A DNA stretch of 64,000 bases from Orthonyx spaldingii (GCA_013397795.1 VZTJ01001821.1:228236-292235), one strand, 5' to 3'. Counted from the first letter of the stretch, positions 40,317 to 53,346 are shown. The notes: a model not told the origin generated them from the letters alone. A program made the numbers and translations.

Positions 40317-43312
40317 CTACTGATGCTCTCTGAGTATCAAATTAAGCTGTCAATGGCAATTGTGATCTGTCCTTCTGTCTGTCCTTCTGAAGGGAGCCTG
40401 GTGACAGGCAATAGTCATCAGTCCTGGTTTCTGTTTGTTGGGGTTTTTTTCTCCATTCCAAACAACTCGGTTTTTCTACTCCAAATCCTTTCCTAGTGGT
40501 TTTTTAAAATTTCTTCTTTATGGACAGTGCCCCTTGTTCTCTCCTCTCCATATGCATCCTTCTCTCCGAAGGAGCAGCCCTGACAGTGGCTCTCCACTTG
40601 GGATTATCACCCAACAAGGCTCGAGCTACAATGTTTGCTTCCATTCTGGCTCATCCTGCTTGTTTCCCACACCCAGGCATATTAACATTCCAGCTCGGAT
40701 TGTCATTTATCTATTTTTGATAAAACATTTGCTTTCTTTCTCATTCAGAAAAAAAAGTTAAATTGGTGCCAGATTTTTAAAAAATGAAGGCTTCTTCTCT
40801 ATTTTTGTTGCAGGCACTTAAAACCTCAGCTGCTTTGGACTGCAGAATGTGCAACCCCATGAGGCACAAGCGTGTTGGGTGTGCAGGTCAGGTAATTGCA
40901 TACACAAGTGTCCAGTTAAATGCATGTCTGGTGATAGGCATTCGTAACTACATGAACACTGGATGCCATCACATCAAACCAGGGCTGTGGCTCAGAAATG
41001 GTGTCACGGGAATGTTAGGGACACAGGGCAGAGAGGACAGGGTGTGCAGGTGAATGTGGCTGCGTTTCTGCATGCAGTCCTCATCTTCTGACATTTGAAA
41101 ATGTGTTCCTTAATCTCTGCGGTGCAGGATTTGCTGTCAAGAAACATTGTCTGGGATGAGCTGTTGGGATTCAGATTATCAACCAAACATTAATTATTCT
41201 TCCAACTAAACCCTCAACAGCTAGGCTAGATAATACAAATGTAAAAAAAGAAATGAGGGTGAATCATGTTCAGCACTTGAAATCTAGAATGCACCATGCT
41301 GTAGGAACAAAATCAAATACTGTAGGCATAAGAGTGTTGAGACGTAGCAGAGCCAGACCCTCAGCTGGGGCTGGAATATGTAGTATTGATGCACCAAAAG
41401 ATGCTTTCCCCAGTTTAAGATCTCTAGCAGTTTTATTTATTCTGAGCACCTAGAGAGCATTTCCAGATAATGACAAGATCTGTCAGGTTGTGCTGAGGAA
41501 AGCTAAAGCCAAAAGAAGAAATAAGATCTGTTAAATCTTTTGCAATAGAAAACATTTTTCATGCTTATGCAAGAAGCTGCTCAGACAGACAGAAGTAGTA
41601 TAGGCCCTTGGAGAAGCTGCAACAGGTACCTCCCTTTTTGCCAGGCAAAGCATCTATGCCAAAGCACCAGAGCTTTTGGGAAGAACAGCCTGTGTGCTGT
41701 AGGGACCGGGCAAGAGGGACCCAGGCCTTCAGATCCTGTAACCTGGGGCAGCTCAGGCTGACTTCAGTACAGCTTTATATTTATATCCCTATGTTCCACA
41801 TATGGTTGAAATGTCATGGTGCTTAATACCATCATGGTGTTGTCCTTGTATTCAACTAGGCTAGAGATTAAGTATTTACATTTCAGCATATACAACTAAA
41901 TGCTTTTAAACCCAAGTAAGGGGTTTAAAATCTCAGAATAGAGGCATAAAGAGCTAATGAGAAGAATAAAAATCAGGTAGTTAAAAAATGATGTAAGGTA
42001 GAGTCTTAATTTTTTATTATTAAATTCACAGCACATTAAATATTAAGTGTTCATAAACTTTGTTTTGTGCAATGATAAATTAATAATATCTACATAGACA
42101 TGTTCTTTTACAACAGGGAAGCTAAGAAACATAGTACCAGAGGACCTTGTGTTGACAACCAAAGCTATTAGAAAAGACTCCTTAATCTTCAATCACAAAA
42201 AGTAGATAATGTTATTTCTTATTACTATTAAATGCAAAGTGCCTTACCAGGAAACATATATGCCATTACTAAAAATAACTACCAGGGAATGTTTTGAGCA
42301 AGGAAGAAAAAGATGTTAGCAAATTATACCTTGAGATAAATTCAGTGAAATGTTCCCTGCTAATCTCTGCCGTATAAAAACTGCTTTTCAACTTATTCTT
42401 CTGTTAGCTCGTAACAGGTTGCATAAGGTTTGTGTCTGAGCACTGAAACAGTCAAGGTTTAACCTGGCATGTTGTACTTTAGGTAATAGTCACCCATGTC
42501 CTCAACCTGCAGGCTGATGTAATACTTTCTGTGTTACTGAGAAACCTCTGCTGACCTCCTCTTGGGGAGAGGATGGTAGACTTTGTGTCTTTAGTCTCAT
42601 CTACAAGCAGTGAACAATGCTTCCTTGATCAAAGCTAGGGGACTTCAGCAACTTTTGTCTGGGATTTAGCAACATTATCCATTCAGATGTTTCCTGTGGC
42701 TCATGTGAGGAGGAGGTGTCATCCCTGCCAGTCCCCTCAAAGGCTAACTCCTTGACTGCAGACCAGGCCATGGAGAAGTATTTACAAATGAAATGTAGCC
42801 TAAATGAAGGCATTATGCATTTGTAGTATATTTACACATGGCCTAGACAGCAAACCCCTCCCCTGGTCACTGGTGTAGCTCCCAGTACATGGGAGTAGAT
42901 GGACTTTGAAGACACTTCACCAGGACAGTAGCACAGCTGGTAAAGAGCAGTTTCAAGCACCTCAAACCTTCTTCCAGTAGGGGTAGGAAAAAATGATGGT
43001 TTGCATGACCACACACAAATTTTTTTGAGTTCTGATACTTTAAATATTTTTTTCCCAAACTAGAAGTGAAAAGAGACTCATTTGAGATTTCTATCAACAA
43101 ATTTTGAATGGATAAACCAAAACAAGTTATGTTTGGACACATATTTGCCTAGCAAACCCTGTGCAGTGTCCTTTGCCTTTAGTTCCCCTGCCAGGCATGT
43201 TCTCTGCCCAGGGCTGCTGCCAGCTCCTCTGCCCCGCCACCTCCAGCCCGGCAGCACACCACGGGTCTCAGGCAGCTCCTGCCCCAGTTTTTTTTTCTCG
43301 TGATCCTGAATG
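40317..43312. other. Gene-free unique DNA
   Basis: Nothing recognisable. GC content starts to rise at the right end. Confidence 0.65.
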
Positions 43313-43620
43313 AGCCCGGCTTGGGTAAGGCCGGGCTGGAGCAACACGTGCTCCCCTTGTCTGATTTTAACGGGCGGCCGGTCTGCCCGGGCCAGCTGAT
43401 GGGAACTAGGACATGCCAGGCAGCGCGTCCCCCTCATTCAGCTGCTGCAACGGCCTTGGAGCCAGCTGGAGCACTGAGGAGCCCAGCAGCTCCCTGCCAG
43501 CCCGGCTCCCGGGGCCAGCTTTAGGCAGTTGCCTGGAGAGGCAGCCTGGTGGAGGCAGCGACAGCGCAGCCTGGACAGGACGAGCCGTGCCCTGGGGTGC
43601 AGCAACAGCTGCTGCTCCCT
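43313..43620. promoter_or_regulatory. GC-rich, moderately CpG-dense patch
   Basis: GC content rises sharply and CpG dinucleotides cluster (AACGGGCGGCCGG, CAGCGCGTCC, CCCGGCTCCCGGGG). At its left edge is a perfect 8-bp stem, AGCCCGGC/GCCGGGCT, with a 9-nt loop. CpG retention in vertebrate DNA suggests an unmethylated regulatory region, but no exon or TATA box is visible. Many frames overlap here because stop codons are rare in GC-rich DNA; none is convincing. Confidence 0.3.
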
Positions 43621-44949
43621 GACAGGCTTCCCCAGGCCCCCCACTCCCTGTGGCATAGCCCCTTCCCATCTTGCTTGCCGGTTGTGGAGGCTCTGGCTGC
43701 TTGCCTGCAGCCCTGCCCTTGCTCTGCCTCTTGCTCAGTGCTGGCCTCGCCACCAGGACCCTGTCTTGTGCTCTCCCTTGGAGCCAAGGCAGGGGCCATC
43801 AGTGGCCCACGGGCATCCATCTTCGGTGTCAGGCTTCCTCCTTATGCAAAAGAGACTTCTACCTCCCAAGAAGCATCCCCAGACCTGTGCTTTGAACACG
43901 GGGGACACCTGACTGTGCTGCATTAGATGCAAAGGCTGAAAATTGTGAGCAAAGCAGTGGAAAGGAAGGCTGGGTGGGCTCTCTTTCCTATTCTTCCTAT
44001 TTCAAGAAGTCCTTCTAGAGGGTCTGTATCTGCTCTTGTGTTGGGAGGATGTTCACTGCTGGGAGCTCATCCCCACGTGTGCAGCCAGGTCAGGCTCTGT
44101 GGGCGCTGCTTTGGACAGGTGAACACATCCCATCACCACGCTCAGCCCCTCCAAGCCCTGCACCATTTAATGGACAGCTTCTGCTGAGATCCACACACAG
44201 GAGACTGCTACTTATCCACGTCTCTCTTACGTGTTTCACATCCTGCTCTGGGTAACACAAATAAAGAGCAGCGAGGGGACGGTGCCTGCTCTGTGCGCCA
44301 GCCCAGAGACACTGGGGTTTTTTTGTTGTGATAACGAATAGGGAGAAAATATCCCTGAAGCAAACAAATCAATGTTCTGAACTTTCAGGTGGAAACCACT
44401 GACATGTCAAAATGCAACCACGGCGGCCAAAGCTGTGCAGGCACACCCCAGTCCAAGGGCAGCCCGGTGCCAGCTGCCCAATACCCTGAAGGACAGCTCC
44501 AAAACTAGATGACCCTGACCATGCAGGTCCCCCAGTGCTGGGCTGGACATTGGCTACAGAAGAGTGTTGTCAGAAAAGTGCCTTCATAAGATACTGTCAT
44601 TTTTGGGACAGCTAGAGAAAGCATACGAAAAGGTCTCAAAGTGATAGACATTAACGACAGGGAGGGCTTATCCAAGCAGCTAATGAGGCTTAAGTGGGAT
44701 AACCCCAGGCTGACAGTGGCAGATACCATCGGTCAAACACCTGGACAGAAATACCTGCACTACACAGCCCTGGTGTTACTGGCTCAGCACGAACCACAAG
44801 AAGGCATGATGCGGTCCAGCAGGATTAGTGGAAACCTCCACCTGTGAGAATTTAGGGTAAGCTCCTCAGCATTTAGTCCCAGGATAGTTTAAATAGTTTT
44901 CTGCTTAAGGAATTGGCTCTGAAAATCCCTTTGTTAAGCACTTAAGCAC

Positions 44950-45140
44950 AGGTCGGCTCTCGGGCACGGCGTCATTCCGGCAGCGCGTTCCCAGCGGCGC
45001 GGGCTGGGCGGAGGGGAGGAGCGGAGCGGCGGCGCTCCGGTGTGCGCTACCTGCAGGAGCAGGCTCCATCCACGCGGCTGCTGCCCGGCCACCTCGGGAT
45101 CTCTGCCGGCACAGACAGCACCGCGGAGGGGGTAGCCAAG
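44950..45140. promoter_or_regulatory. Short CpG island, promoter candidate
   Basis: About 24 CpG occur in about 180 bp (AGCGGCGCGGGC, GCGGAGCGGCGGCGCT and others), far above the surrounding density. A GGGCGG-type SP1-like word is present. Direction of transcription is unclear: open frames exist on both strands across it, as expected for GC-rich DNA, and no strong donor follows on either side. It may be the first exon or promoter of an unannotated transcript, or an orphan CpG island. Confidence 0.45.
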
Positions 45141-46974
45141 GAGCCTGCTCCTCTGCGCTGCCTCCCACAAGGGCTGCTGCTCACTTACACCTTCCCTCTG
45201 CGGCTTTTTTTAAATTCCCGTTTCATTTTCTTTTTTCAGCTGCTCCAGCTTTCTGTGATGCACTTACAAGATATGGCATTGCTTTGTCATTATAATATAC
45301 TTATTTTCATTGTAAACCTACTCTAGCTGGAGCTTTCCAAAGGAGACAAACTGTAGGTGACAAGCTCTTCATTTGTATACTTGGGAGTCATTTGGTCAAG
45401 TAAAGCTGCTGTATGTAAACGTCACATTCACTGCATAACAATTGGAGTGAAGTTTTTATGCACAGGGCTTTTTATTTCCCAATCAGCAGCCCTGGGTTGG
45501 GACTTTTGGGGTAAACTGGTAGCTCTGGGCAGCTTTGAAGCATCACAAGTGGAGGGTTTTGTCTCCAGAAGATTTACTAGCAGCGATCTTTTCTTCAACC
45601 GTTTTATTAGCCTCCTTTTACATATGTATAGCGGTGAGGGGGGGAAACCTGTTGTTGGTGAAGTACAGAGCTTATTTCCCCTGTGGTATTCACACAAAAA
45701 AATTGTGTGAAAAATTGTTGCCCAGGGCCTCCCCAAATCTTGAAATTTAGCTTAGCACCATGAGGTTTTCAAATCCTTCCAGCCTTCTCCACCCCCAACC
45801 CCCTCTTTTAAAGGTTGAAGCTGGGGTAACAAATTCAGCAATGAGAATGGATGCCCTGCCCTTGGCTTCTTGGAGCTGCCAGAATAAATCTGCACCCCCT
45901 GGCCAAAACACTGAAAAGTTTTCACCCACTTAACATGGGTTTTATAATTTTCACTTGCAAGTTCTTGTTGAATTGAGCCCTGTTGCGTGGACAAATTGGA
46001 CAAGAAAAGTTTAAATGTTACCACTTTGGCTTCTCCTCAAGTGGTGCTGAGCACAGATGTTTGAGGGGGCCATCATGTCCCTATAAGAATGGGGGCTTTG
46101 TGTGCATAACCTTACAAAGGGCAGAATAGCCCTGCTTTGCTGCCAGCCACAGGATCATCCTATCTTTATGTGTTGATTTATTAGGCCAGGGATGAATGAA
46201 ACCGTAATTAATATTACTGAAGCATTAGAGTCTATTTAATTTAAATGCCACTGAATATTTCACTTTCAGTTGGGAGTGACAATGTGTTCGGGACTGTTGG
46301 TGAAAGCCTCAGCCATCTGTTACCCCTACTAAGAAGGGAAGACAAGAGAGACACAGGGAGACAGAGAGCATTGAGCTTTGTGGCTTTTCCAAGCCTGCAG
46401 GATCATCATTCAACTCAGGGGCAGCCAAGGAACATTCCTGCACACTGGACCCTCGGTGTATAGGGGAAAGGCCTGAAAGGGTATAGGGGCAGCACTTTTC
46501 CCTGAAGGATGGAGAGAGGGGGAGATTTACAGTAAGTACATATGCACATACATACCTAAAATACGTTTGAGCACATGCAACAAAGTGCCATGGCAGTAGA
46601 AGGAGGGTAGAGCAGGAAACCGGTCACCCTATAGATGGTGTAAAAATATTTTTTAAAAGGGGAAGGGAAGGAGGAAAGAGTCAAGGCAAGGTCTGACTGT
46701 TGGTTTTAATAGCCTAAGCAGTGAGGTTCCAGTCCAGCTCCACTGTAGCAAACATCCAGGCTTTGACTCGATGGGTATCACAACGTTGGGAGCATGAGAC
46801 ATTCCCCATGAGCTGCTGCTGCAGCATGGTCTCCACCAATCCAAACCAAAAATAAGCATGGAGGGGAAAATAAAAAGGGCAGCAGTGTAGGCAGCAGGCT
46901 TAGTCCCCAGGAAATGCTGTGGGGCATGAAATGAGCAGCTGGTGAAGCATCACCTTTGCTCCTGCAGTGCCAGA

Positions 46975-47105
46975 GGAGGGTCCCGGGCAGAGCGAGGGGC
47001 TGGGCACCGGGGCGGGAGGGGCGTGCCGGAGCTGGGCCGTGCTGGGGAGACACCGGGGCGGGCGGCTGGGCAAGGACGCGGCTGGGAGGCTCCGTAGTCC
47101 GTGGG
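46975..47105. promoter_or_regulatory. CpG-rich patch with two GGGGCGGG boxes
   Basis: Two copies of CACCGGGGCGGG lie about 50 bp apart, with other CpG between them. GGGGCGGG is a classical SP1/KLF-type site. The patch sits directly beside a motif-rich AT segment to its right. No transcript start or exon can be shown. Confidence 0.35.
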
Positions 47106-47400
47106 ATGGTAATTAGCACAGTGGGTTTTCTTATAATTGGGATCATTTGTTCTCCCAGTTTTTCTCCTGCGAACTGATTTCATGCCAGAGGGAAGCTGTG
47201 TGACTCACACCTTGCCATGCCAATTAGCTGATAAACATCAAATGTAAACAAAGATGGCCTAATTAAGACTAGTCGCCCAACCTCTACATGCATCTTGTCA
47301 AAATCCCACCAGCCTTTCACATCCAGACTTATTTTCTTGTTTGCTGGGACTAAATTAGCGGCTTTGCACAAGGGCCTCTTATCTTTGAGAGAATCTCAGA
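47106..47400. promoter_or_regulatory. Candidate enhancer: clustered TF-like motifs
   Basis: Within about 160 bp there are three TAATTA/CAATTAG homeodomain-type cores (47,110; 47,221; 47,259), an AP-1-like TGACTCA (47,201), forkhead-like ATAAACA and GTAAACA (47,231 and 47,244), and a SOX-like AACAAAG overlapping the latter. Each motif is common, but the density in non-repetitive DNA beside a CpG patch is typical of developmental enhancers. This is inference from motif content alone. Confidence 0.3.
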
Positions 47401-47889
47401 GCAGGTAATGAGGAAAACTGGGAGCTGGCCACAGGAGCGGTGTCACCCCCTCCATCTCAGTAGGTGCCTCATGCCAGGGCTGAGGGCAGGGATTTGTCTG
47501 CCACTGGGTAATGCCGGAGGCTGACCCAGCAGCCACATCCTGAGGTATTCACTCAATTTGTCTTCCTGAGCGCTACTATCTGTACATGAAATCTGTAATG
47601 TGTGTGTCTCTTGCTGCTCTCACCTGCTGTGAAAATTCATCAATCAGAGCCCCTGGCTTACCACGGGCCCGGCCCCCGGCTCGCAGCCCGGGGAGTTATT
47701 TGCACTTTGGAGCGGAGGTGTACGACAGCCACACATCCCAGCAGCAGCGTTTCACACCCACTTCGCACCGGAGCGCAGCATCACACAGGTGAGCTGTGGC
47801 AAAGGAACAGCCCAGGGAGGAATTTTTATTCCAGGAGGTATCCTAATGAAATCCATAGGATTGTTTCACGGCATTATAAAATTTTTAAA

Positions 47890-48290
47890 GGGCCAGAAAT
47901 ATCAGTGGATCATCTAGACCATCCCTCTGCACTAAGACAAGATCCCCTGGATCCCTGAGACTCCCATGGCCTATCCCAGCAGCCTGACCTGGCACCTCAT
48001 TGCCTTGCTGTCAGGGAAGACTTTGGTTTGAACGGAATCCCTTTGCGACACACTGAGCCCATTTTCTCCAGTCCTACCCAGGAGGAACACAGACAGCAAG
48101 TCTTCTCCTTTGTCACCATCTTTAACGTACTTGAAGGTTGTCATAATCTCTTCCTCCTCAGTACCTCCTCCTCTTCAAGCTCAGCAACTCCAGGTCATTC
48201 ATCTGTTCCTCATAAATCCTATTTTCCAGGTCTTTCATAATTTTCAGCGCTCAACTCTGAAGGCTCTTCAAGCCTCTCTGTTTCTCCTGA
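47890..48290 (-). mobile_element. Degraded CR1-type LINE 3' end, antisense
   Basis: Read on the minus strand, the CR1 3' landmarks appear in order. There is a diverged GAGGCTGAGGGGAGA-like segment near 48.2-48.3 kb, then ACCTTCAAGTAC, GGACTGGAGAAAATGGGCTCA, GCAAAGGGATTCC, CAGGCTGCTGGGATAGG, and finally GGATGGTCTAGATGATCCAC close to the 3' terminus. Divergence is much higher than in the 27-kb copy, so it is an older insertion. ORF2 sequence upstream of it, at higher coordinates, could not be recognised. Confidence 0.72.
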
Positions 48291-51200
48291 AGCAAAATGT
48301 CCAAATGGGAGCGTGGCACCCACCTGGCTGTGCTTCACCCCATCCCTGGTTGCATCACACTTGTCCCTCCCACATTGTACCTTGCTCCTTTTGGCCCCAC
48401 ATGGTCTCCCTGCATGCCATCCCACCTCCCTGAGTGCCTATGGTCCTCTTTGCTTTGGGTCATCTGAGACCAGAATTGGGTAATACCATTTCCACTATCC
48501 AGGACAGGAATAACAACGTAGCAGTGGTTGGCTGCAAGGCTGACCACCCCTGAGCCCAACACACTGCTGGTTCAAACTAGCACTGAATCCACTGCTGCTG
48601 TCCTGTTGTCACTGGAGGTTTGCATGATCCCTTCATCCAACCCACATTGCCCAACCTTGTTCAAGAAAACATCCTGAGAAGCACTGCCTTCCTGAAGCAA
48701 GAGAAAACTGGAGGAAGGGGTCCATCCACCGCTTGTCCCCACATGGCAGGACTTTCCCTGTCACAGAAAACAACTGGAGTGATTTAACATAGTTTGTTCT
48801 TGACAAATCCCTATCAGTAACTCCCCCCTGGGTGTCTACAAATAGTTGTGCGATTATTTGTTCCAGCACTTTCCTGGGTTGAAAACCAGCTTGCCATGTC
48901 TAAAACTCACCAGTGCCTCTTTTCCCAGTGCAAAGGTCCTCTACAAGTCCTCGGTGAAAGCTGCTAATGGCTCTGAGCCCACTGCAGGCCCTTTGCTAAC
49001 CATCCCAGGCAGCTGGGGAATAACCTCTCACACCATGTCCGTGAGAGCAATAAAACACTGCCGATACTGCCCTGCTTCCCACCAAAGATTACAGGAGATA
49101 ACTCAGGGAAATTACCTGTTCTGGTTTACTCTGATTGAACTAGAGGCTCATTTATCCACACATGAGAGAGGGACCTCCTTCAAGAGGAGGCAGGAATCAG
49201 CTGTGCCTCGTGCTCAGCAGTGCACACGCATGTTTTCCATGACCAGTTACACAGCTTATGTCAGCAAGCCCTGTGAATGAACAGGTTCAATGGAAGGAAA
49301 GATGAAGGGATGCAGGAAAGGCAGACATAATGTAATTGTTAAGGATGGCCAGTCACAGCCGGTGTCAGCAGCATTTCCTTCCCAAACTCCTGCTTGGAGG
49401 TGCTCCAGAAATAAGCATGGACTCTCCCCACTAGTCTGACCAGGTTGGGCAGTAGGACTGGGAGTATCAGCTGTTTACAAAGGGAGAGTGGGATGTATGC
49501 ATTTCCACACAACAAACAGAAGTAATTCTGATGTCATTTATTCAAAGAACCTTACAGCCAAAACTTCAAATTTTGAAAGTTATCTGCCTTGCAACTTATA
49601 CGAATGCTGGGCACTGCTTCCCAGAGTATCCAGGAAGGACGTGGTGGTGCCTGGCTGGAGGAGTGAGCGAAGAAGCTTCACACAAAACTGCTGGTGTGCC
49701 AATTGGTACAAACACACAGCAAATCAAGCAGAGAAATCCAGACTGCACTACCAGTGTGGATGTACTGACAGCTCACATCAGCATAGAAGTGAAGGTGTGA
49801 AGATACCTCAACTGTTTTAATGGGTAAGTCCTCTAATAGGTAGCAAAAAGAATTTCATGGCTGTTCAACAGTCTGGTGGGGTTCTGGGGAAGACAGTTTG
49901 CATTAACATGTAAAGCAGGCCCTTGTCAGTGGTGTCAACAGGAAGTTTTTATATTTCATGAGCTTGCTGTTGTCTAAAAGCATTTTGAAAAGAGTTTACC
50001 AGCTAATCAGCAAAGTAACATAATCATGCCAGATGACAAAGCATTTCACGTATTTGAGTTTCTCCTCTGGCAGGGCTCAAAACAACGTGTAGCCTCATAA
50101 CTTTTAAATTCCAGTCAGATCCCGCATGCTCTCCCCGCTGGCCTCCAGCTGACTCATCCTTTTCAGAATATTTCTTTTCGTTACTGTGTCTGTAGGCTGC
50201 ACATCCCAGAGCTGGAGCCAGATCAAGCTGGTACTAGCCAATGTGGTGAACCAGCATTTCTCCATGGTGGTCTCGTCAGCTTCTACTGAATTTCAGCTTT
50301 TACTGAAAAGGAAAGGGAAAAAACAATCAAGCTCTCTAGGGATGAGGAGTGAGCTTTGTGACTGTGGCCTCGTGGAGAACTGCTCCATGGAGACAGTATG
50401 GAAGAAGAAGCAATGGGAAAGTGTGATTGAAACACAGAGGGGACCTGCAGCATGTCGCAATGGCAGTGTCACCCGTGGGAGCTGCGGGGGTCTCCCTGTC
50501 ACCACCTGCACACCCAGGGCAGATAGCACAAGGACACTGGAGGAGACATGACCCACACAAATTTACAAATGAGGCTGCTGCAAGGGTGAAGCAATCTGGA
50601 ACAAACCCCAACCTTGTGCCCCTTCTCTGAGGTCCCACAACAGTGGAATCCCTCAGGCACATTGGCATCCACCTCCTGAGGCTGCAGTCCCTGTGCCTGC
50701 CCTGCCTGGCACAGCTGCCATGTGCCAAGTGGCCCTTTCTCTGCATGAGAACCAAAGGGAAAATGATATTCATCAGCCAGAAAAGCACCATGTAAGTAGA
50801 AATGGAAGATTTCCAGTTCCTAAAGAGCTACCAGTGAGCATTTCTAAAGTTTAAAGAACACTTTGAAGTACAGCCCATGAGTTTAAAAAAATGCATTTGG
50901 GGGATAAATCCATATCTTGCTCCAAAGAAACAAACAGAGCTGCATTTTACTAAATATAGACATGTAAGGCACAGCAAAATTCATCAAAACTCTCAATCAT
51001 ATCTCCCAAAGAGATGTGTTGTGACAGCAGACCAGCAACACCATGAAAATAAGGGCTCGGTATTCCAGTACTTACACGCACGAGTTACCTCCGTAGCGTA
51101 AGCAAAGCCACTGGATCAAACACTTGCAGGATTACACCCCTCATGGCTCACACCAGGTCACTTGGCAGAATCTTTCCCACCAGACAGTGGCTCACACTCC

Positions 51201-52678
51201 GACCAGGCTCCCAGCACTTCCTCCGTGCTGATGGTGAGTCTCCAGAGCTTAGCGTTTCCGTCGTCGGGGATCAGGCAGAAAAGTAGCACTAAAAAAAAAA
51301 AGCTTTACTGACTCGGTTATACGAAATGATCCCCTTTGCAGCACAGTTTACACTAAGCCTCCAAATCTGACATCTCTTTGAAAGCCCTCCTAATATATCC
51401 AATTATAGATTTTCAGCAACTTTGTGGAATGTCGGCTTTCCCGGCGACTGACCCTGGAAAACACCATTGAAATCAGGAGGGATTTTGCTGTTGAGCTCAG
51501 TGGGGGAGGATCAGGTCCTACATAATTTTATTGTCAGCTATGATGACCTCTCTTCAAAAATGAAGAATACCCATCCTGAACCACAGCCTTCAGAACGTAA
51601 ACCATTTATTTTTATAGCTGGAACCTTCCCCAAGTGAGATATTTTGTGCATGGTTAACTTATCCCAGGGCTTTAAATGCTTGCCAAGTGGCTTTAATAGC
51701 AGGATGTTGTTTAAAAAGATTGGGAAGGATTGTGGGCAGTAATAGGGATATTGCCAAGGAGAGATAAATGAATCTTCAATCTCAAACTAACTTGGCTTTA
51801 TCATTGGGTCAGGAGGGAAGAACCAGAAAAATCCCCTAAGACTAAATGTGTAATGATAGTTTGGGATTTAGGGAAGTTGGCAGCTGTCGAGATTTTTTTG
51901 ATAAAAACATCTTTGGAGGCTTAATACAGGTTTGCAATTCCATATAAAGGCATGAAATCCCCTTTTCACTCCAGGGATTTGGCATCGTGAAATAAAAAAG
52001 CTGGAGGTGAATTTCTGGGAGAGGAGCAGACAGCAAGTGACATCTTGAACTAAGAGTTTGGCAGGTGGCACCAGGGTAGGGAAACAGCATCTGAAGGGGA
52101 TGAGCACAGATCCAGGCAGGTAAGGAGTGTTTTGTAGGACACAGGCCACCTGCAAGGGGTATAAGTGTCCCCAGGATGCCCCTCAGTGCCTCTTAACCAC
52201 CCCACAACCACCCCTCAGCTGCCCTTTAGCCCCTGGAACAGCTGGGAGAGGACGATGCATGTCAGACCCAGAGCTTCTCTCTCTGCTTTGGAAATAGCAG
52301 AGAAAGCATATCCAGGACATATTTAGGTGTATTTATTTATTTATTCATTCACCAGGGAGGGGAGGAAGTTGGAAGCCAACCATTTTAATGAGGAATTATC
52401 TTACCTTACCATGCAGAATAAGGTACTGCATGACACAGCAGCTTTTCAGGTCAACCTTTTTAAAAATGAGTTGCCAAATATAGAGTGTTGTAAAGGAAAA
52501 AACAAGGATTGACTTCAGACAGGTCGCTCCAGCTAGGATTTGGGGGGTTTGAGTGGAATGTCAGCTTTTCTCCCTCTGTGACACCCTCTCTTTCCTTGCC
52601 TGCTGCCAGACAGTACCCCAGGCTGTGGGACCCTTGCTGCTCCCTGCGGTCCAGGCTACCCGAGGTGACTTCTGCGAA
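48291..52678. other. Gene-free unique DNA
   Basis: No gene recognised. Part of 48.4-49.1 kb might be a very old continuation of the antisense LINE, but I found no motif that fixes it. An 11-A run lies near 51.29 kb. Confidence 0.6.
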
Positions 52679-52895
52679 CACTCATGGGGCTTTTAAAAGA
52701 ATGGGAAAAAGCATTTTAGAGAGAGATTACTTACTTTTCATCAAAGGCCTTACCCAGCCTGGAAGCAGGGGGAGACTTCTGGGATGTAATCAGTCAATGT
52801 GGAGCACTCATGGGGCTTTCATGAGAGTGGAAAAGTCCTTTTAGTGAATTATAACTTATTTTTCAGCGAAGACCTTTTCCCACTCGGGGTAGGGC
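52679..52895 (+). repeat. Diverged tandem duplication, period 126 bp
   Basis: CACTCATGGGGCTTT occurs at 52,679 and again at 52,805. After each copy come similar words in the same order: GAATGGGAAAAAGCATTTTAG against GAGTGGAAAAGTCCTTTTAG, ACTTACTTTTCA against ACTTATTTTTCA, and AAAGGCCTTACCCAG against AAGACCTTTTCCCAC. The copies differ substantially, so the duplication is not recent. No coding function is apparent. Confidence 0.7.
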
Positions 52896-53281
52896 TTTTC
52901 CCAGTTATCCTCTTACCAGTCTACTTTTCTCCTTTCCAAAGCCTCTATTCCCAGCTACGGGAAATAACATGGAGGAAACCCAGAAGGATTGAACAAGGAG
53001 AAGCCTGACAAAATGATTTCTCTCATTATGATCTGAAAAGGAAACAGTGACCCAATTTTTCCAAAAGCAATATAAAAAAAGGCAGAGCAATGTGACACAA
53101 GCCACACAAAATGGTACCATTTTGGATTAAAGAGTCACTATTTCAAACCACTCAGCTACTTCCCACATTTGCAATTGCCCCTAAGAGTTGGATAAAACCT
53201 ATGGAAGAAGTGAATGGTTTGTTGTGACAAATTTTCCTGTGTAAATAAGGTCCAGGAGGAGTGTTGTTCTTGCGAGGTTTA

Positions 53282-53282
<1 letters not shown>

Positions 53283-53317
<35 letters not shown>
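53283..53317. repeat. A homopolymer (35 A)
   Basis: A 35-A run close to a gap of Ns. Its length is probably unreliable. No AATAAA sits at the usual distance before it, so there is no support for a processed retrocopy. Confidence 0.9.
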
Positions 53318-53320
<3 letters not shown>

Positions 53321-53346
53321 GGGAGAAGACAAAACAGACATAAAAA

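Noticed and set aside
48400..49100. Possible continuation of the antisense CR1 into ORF2
   Set aside because: No RT or endonuclease motif is readable on the minus strand. The resemblance stops at about 48.3 kb.
53000..53317. Processed retrocopy ending in the 35-A run
   Set aside because: No AATAAA at the expected distance, no recognisable exon sequence upstream and no target-site duplication. The run sits at an assembly gap.
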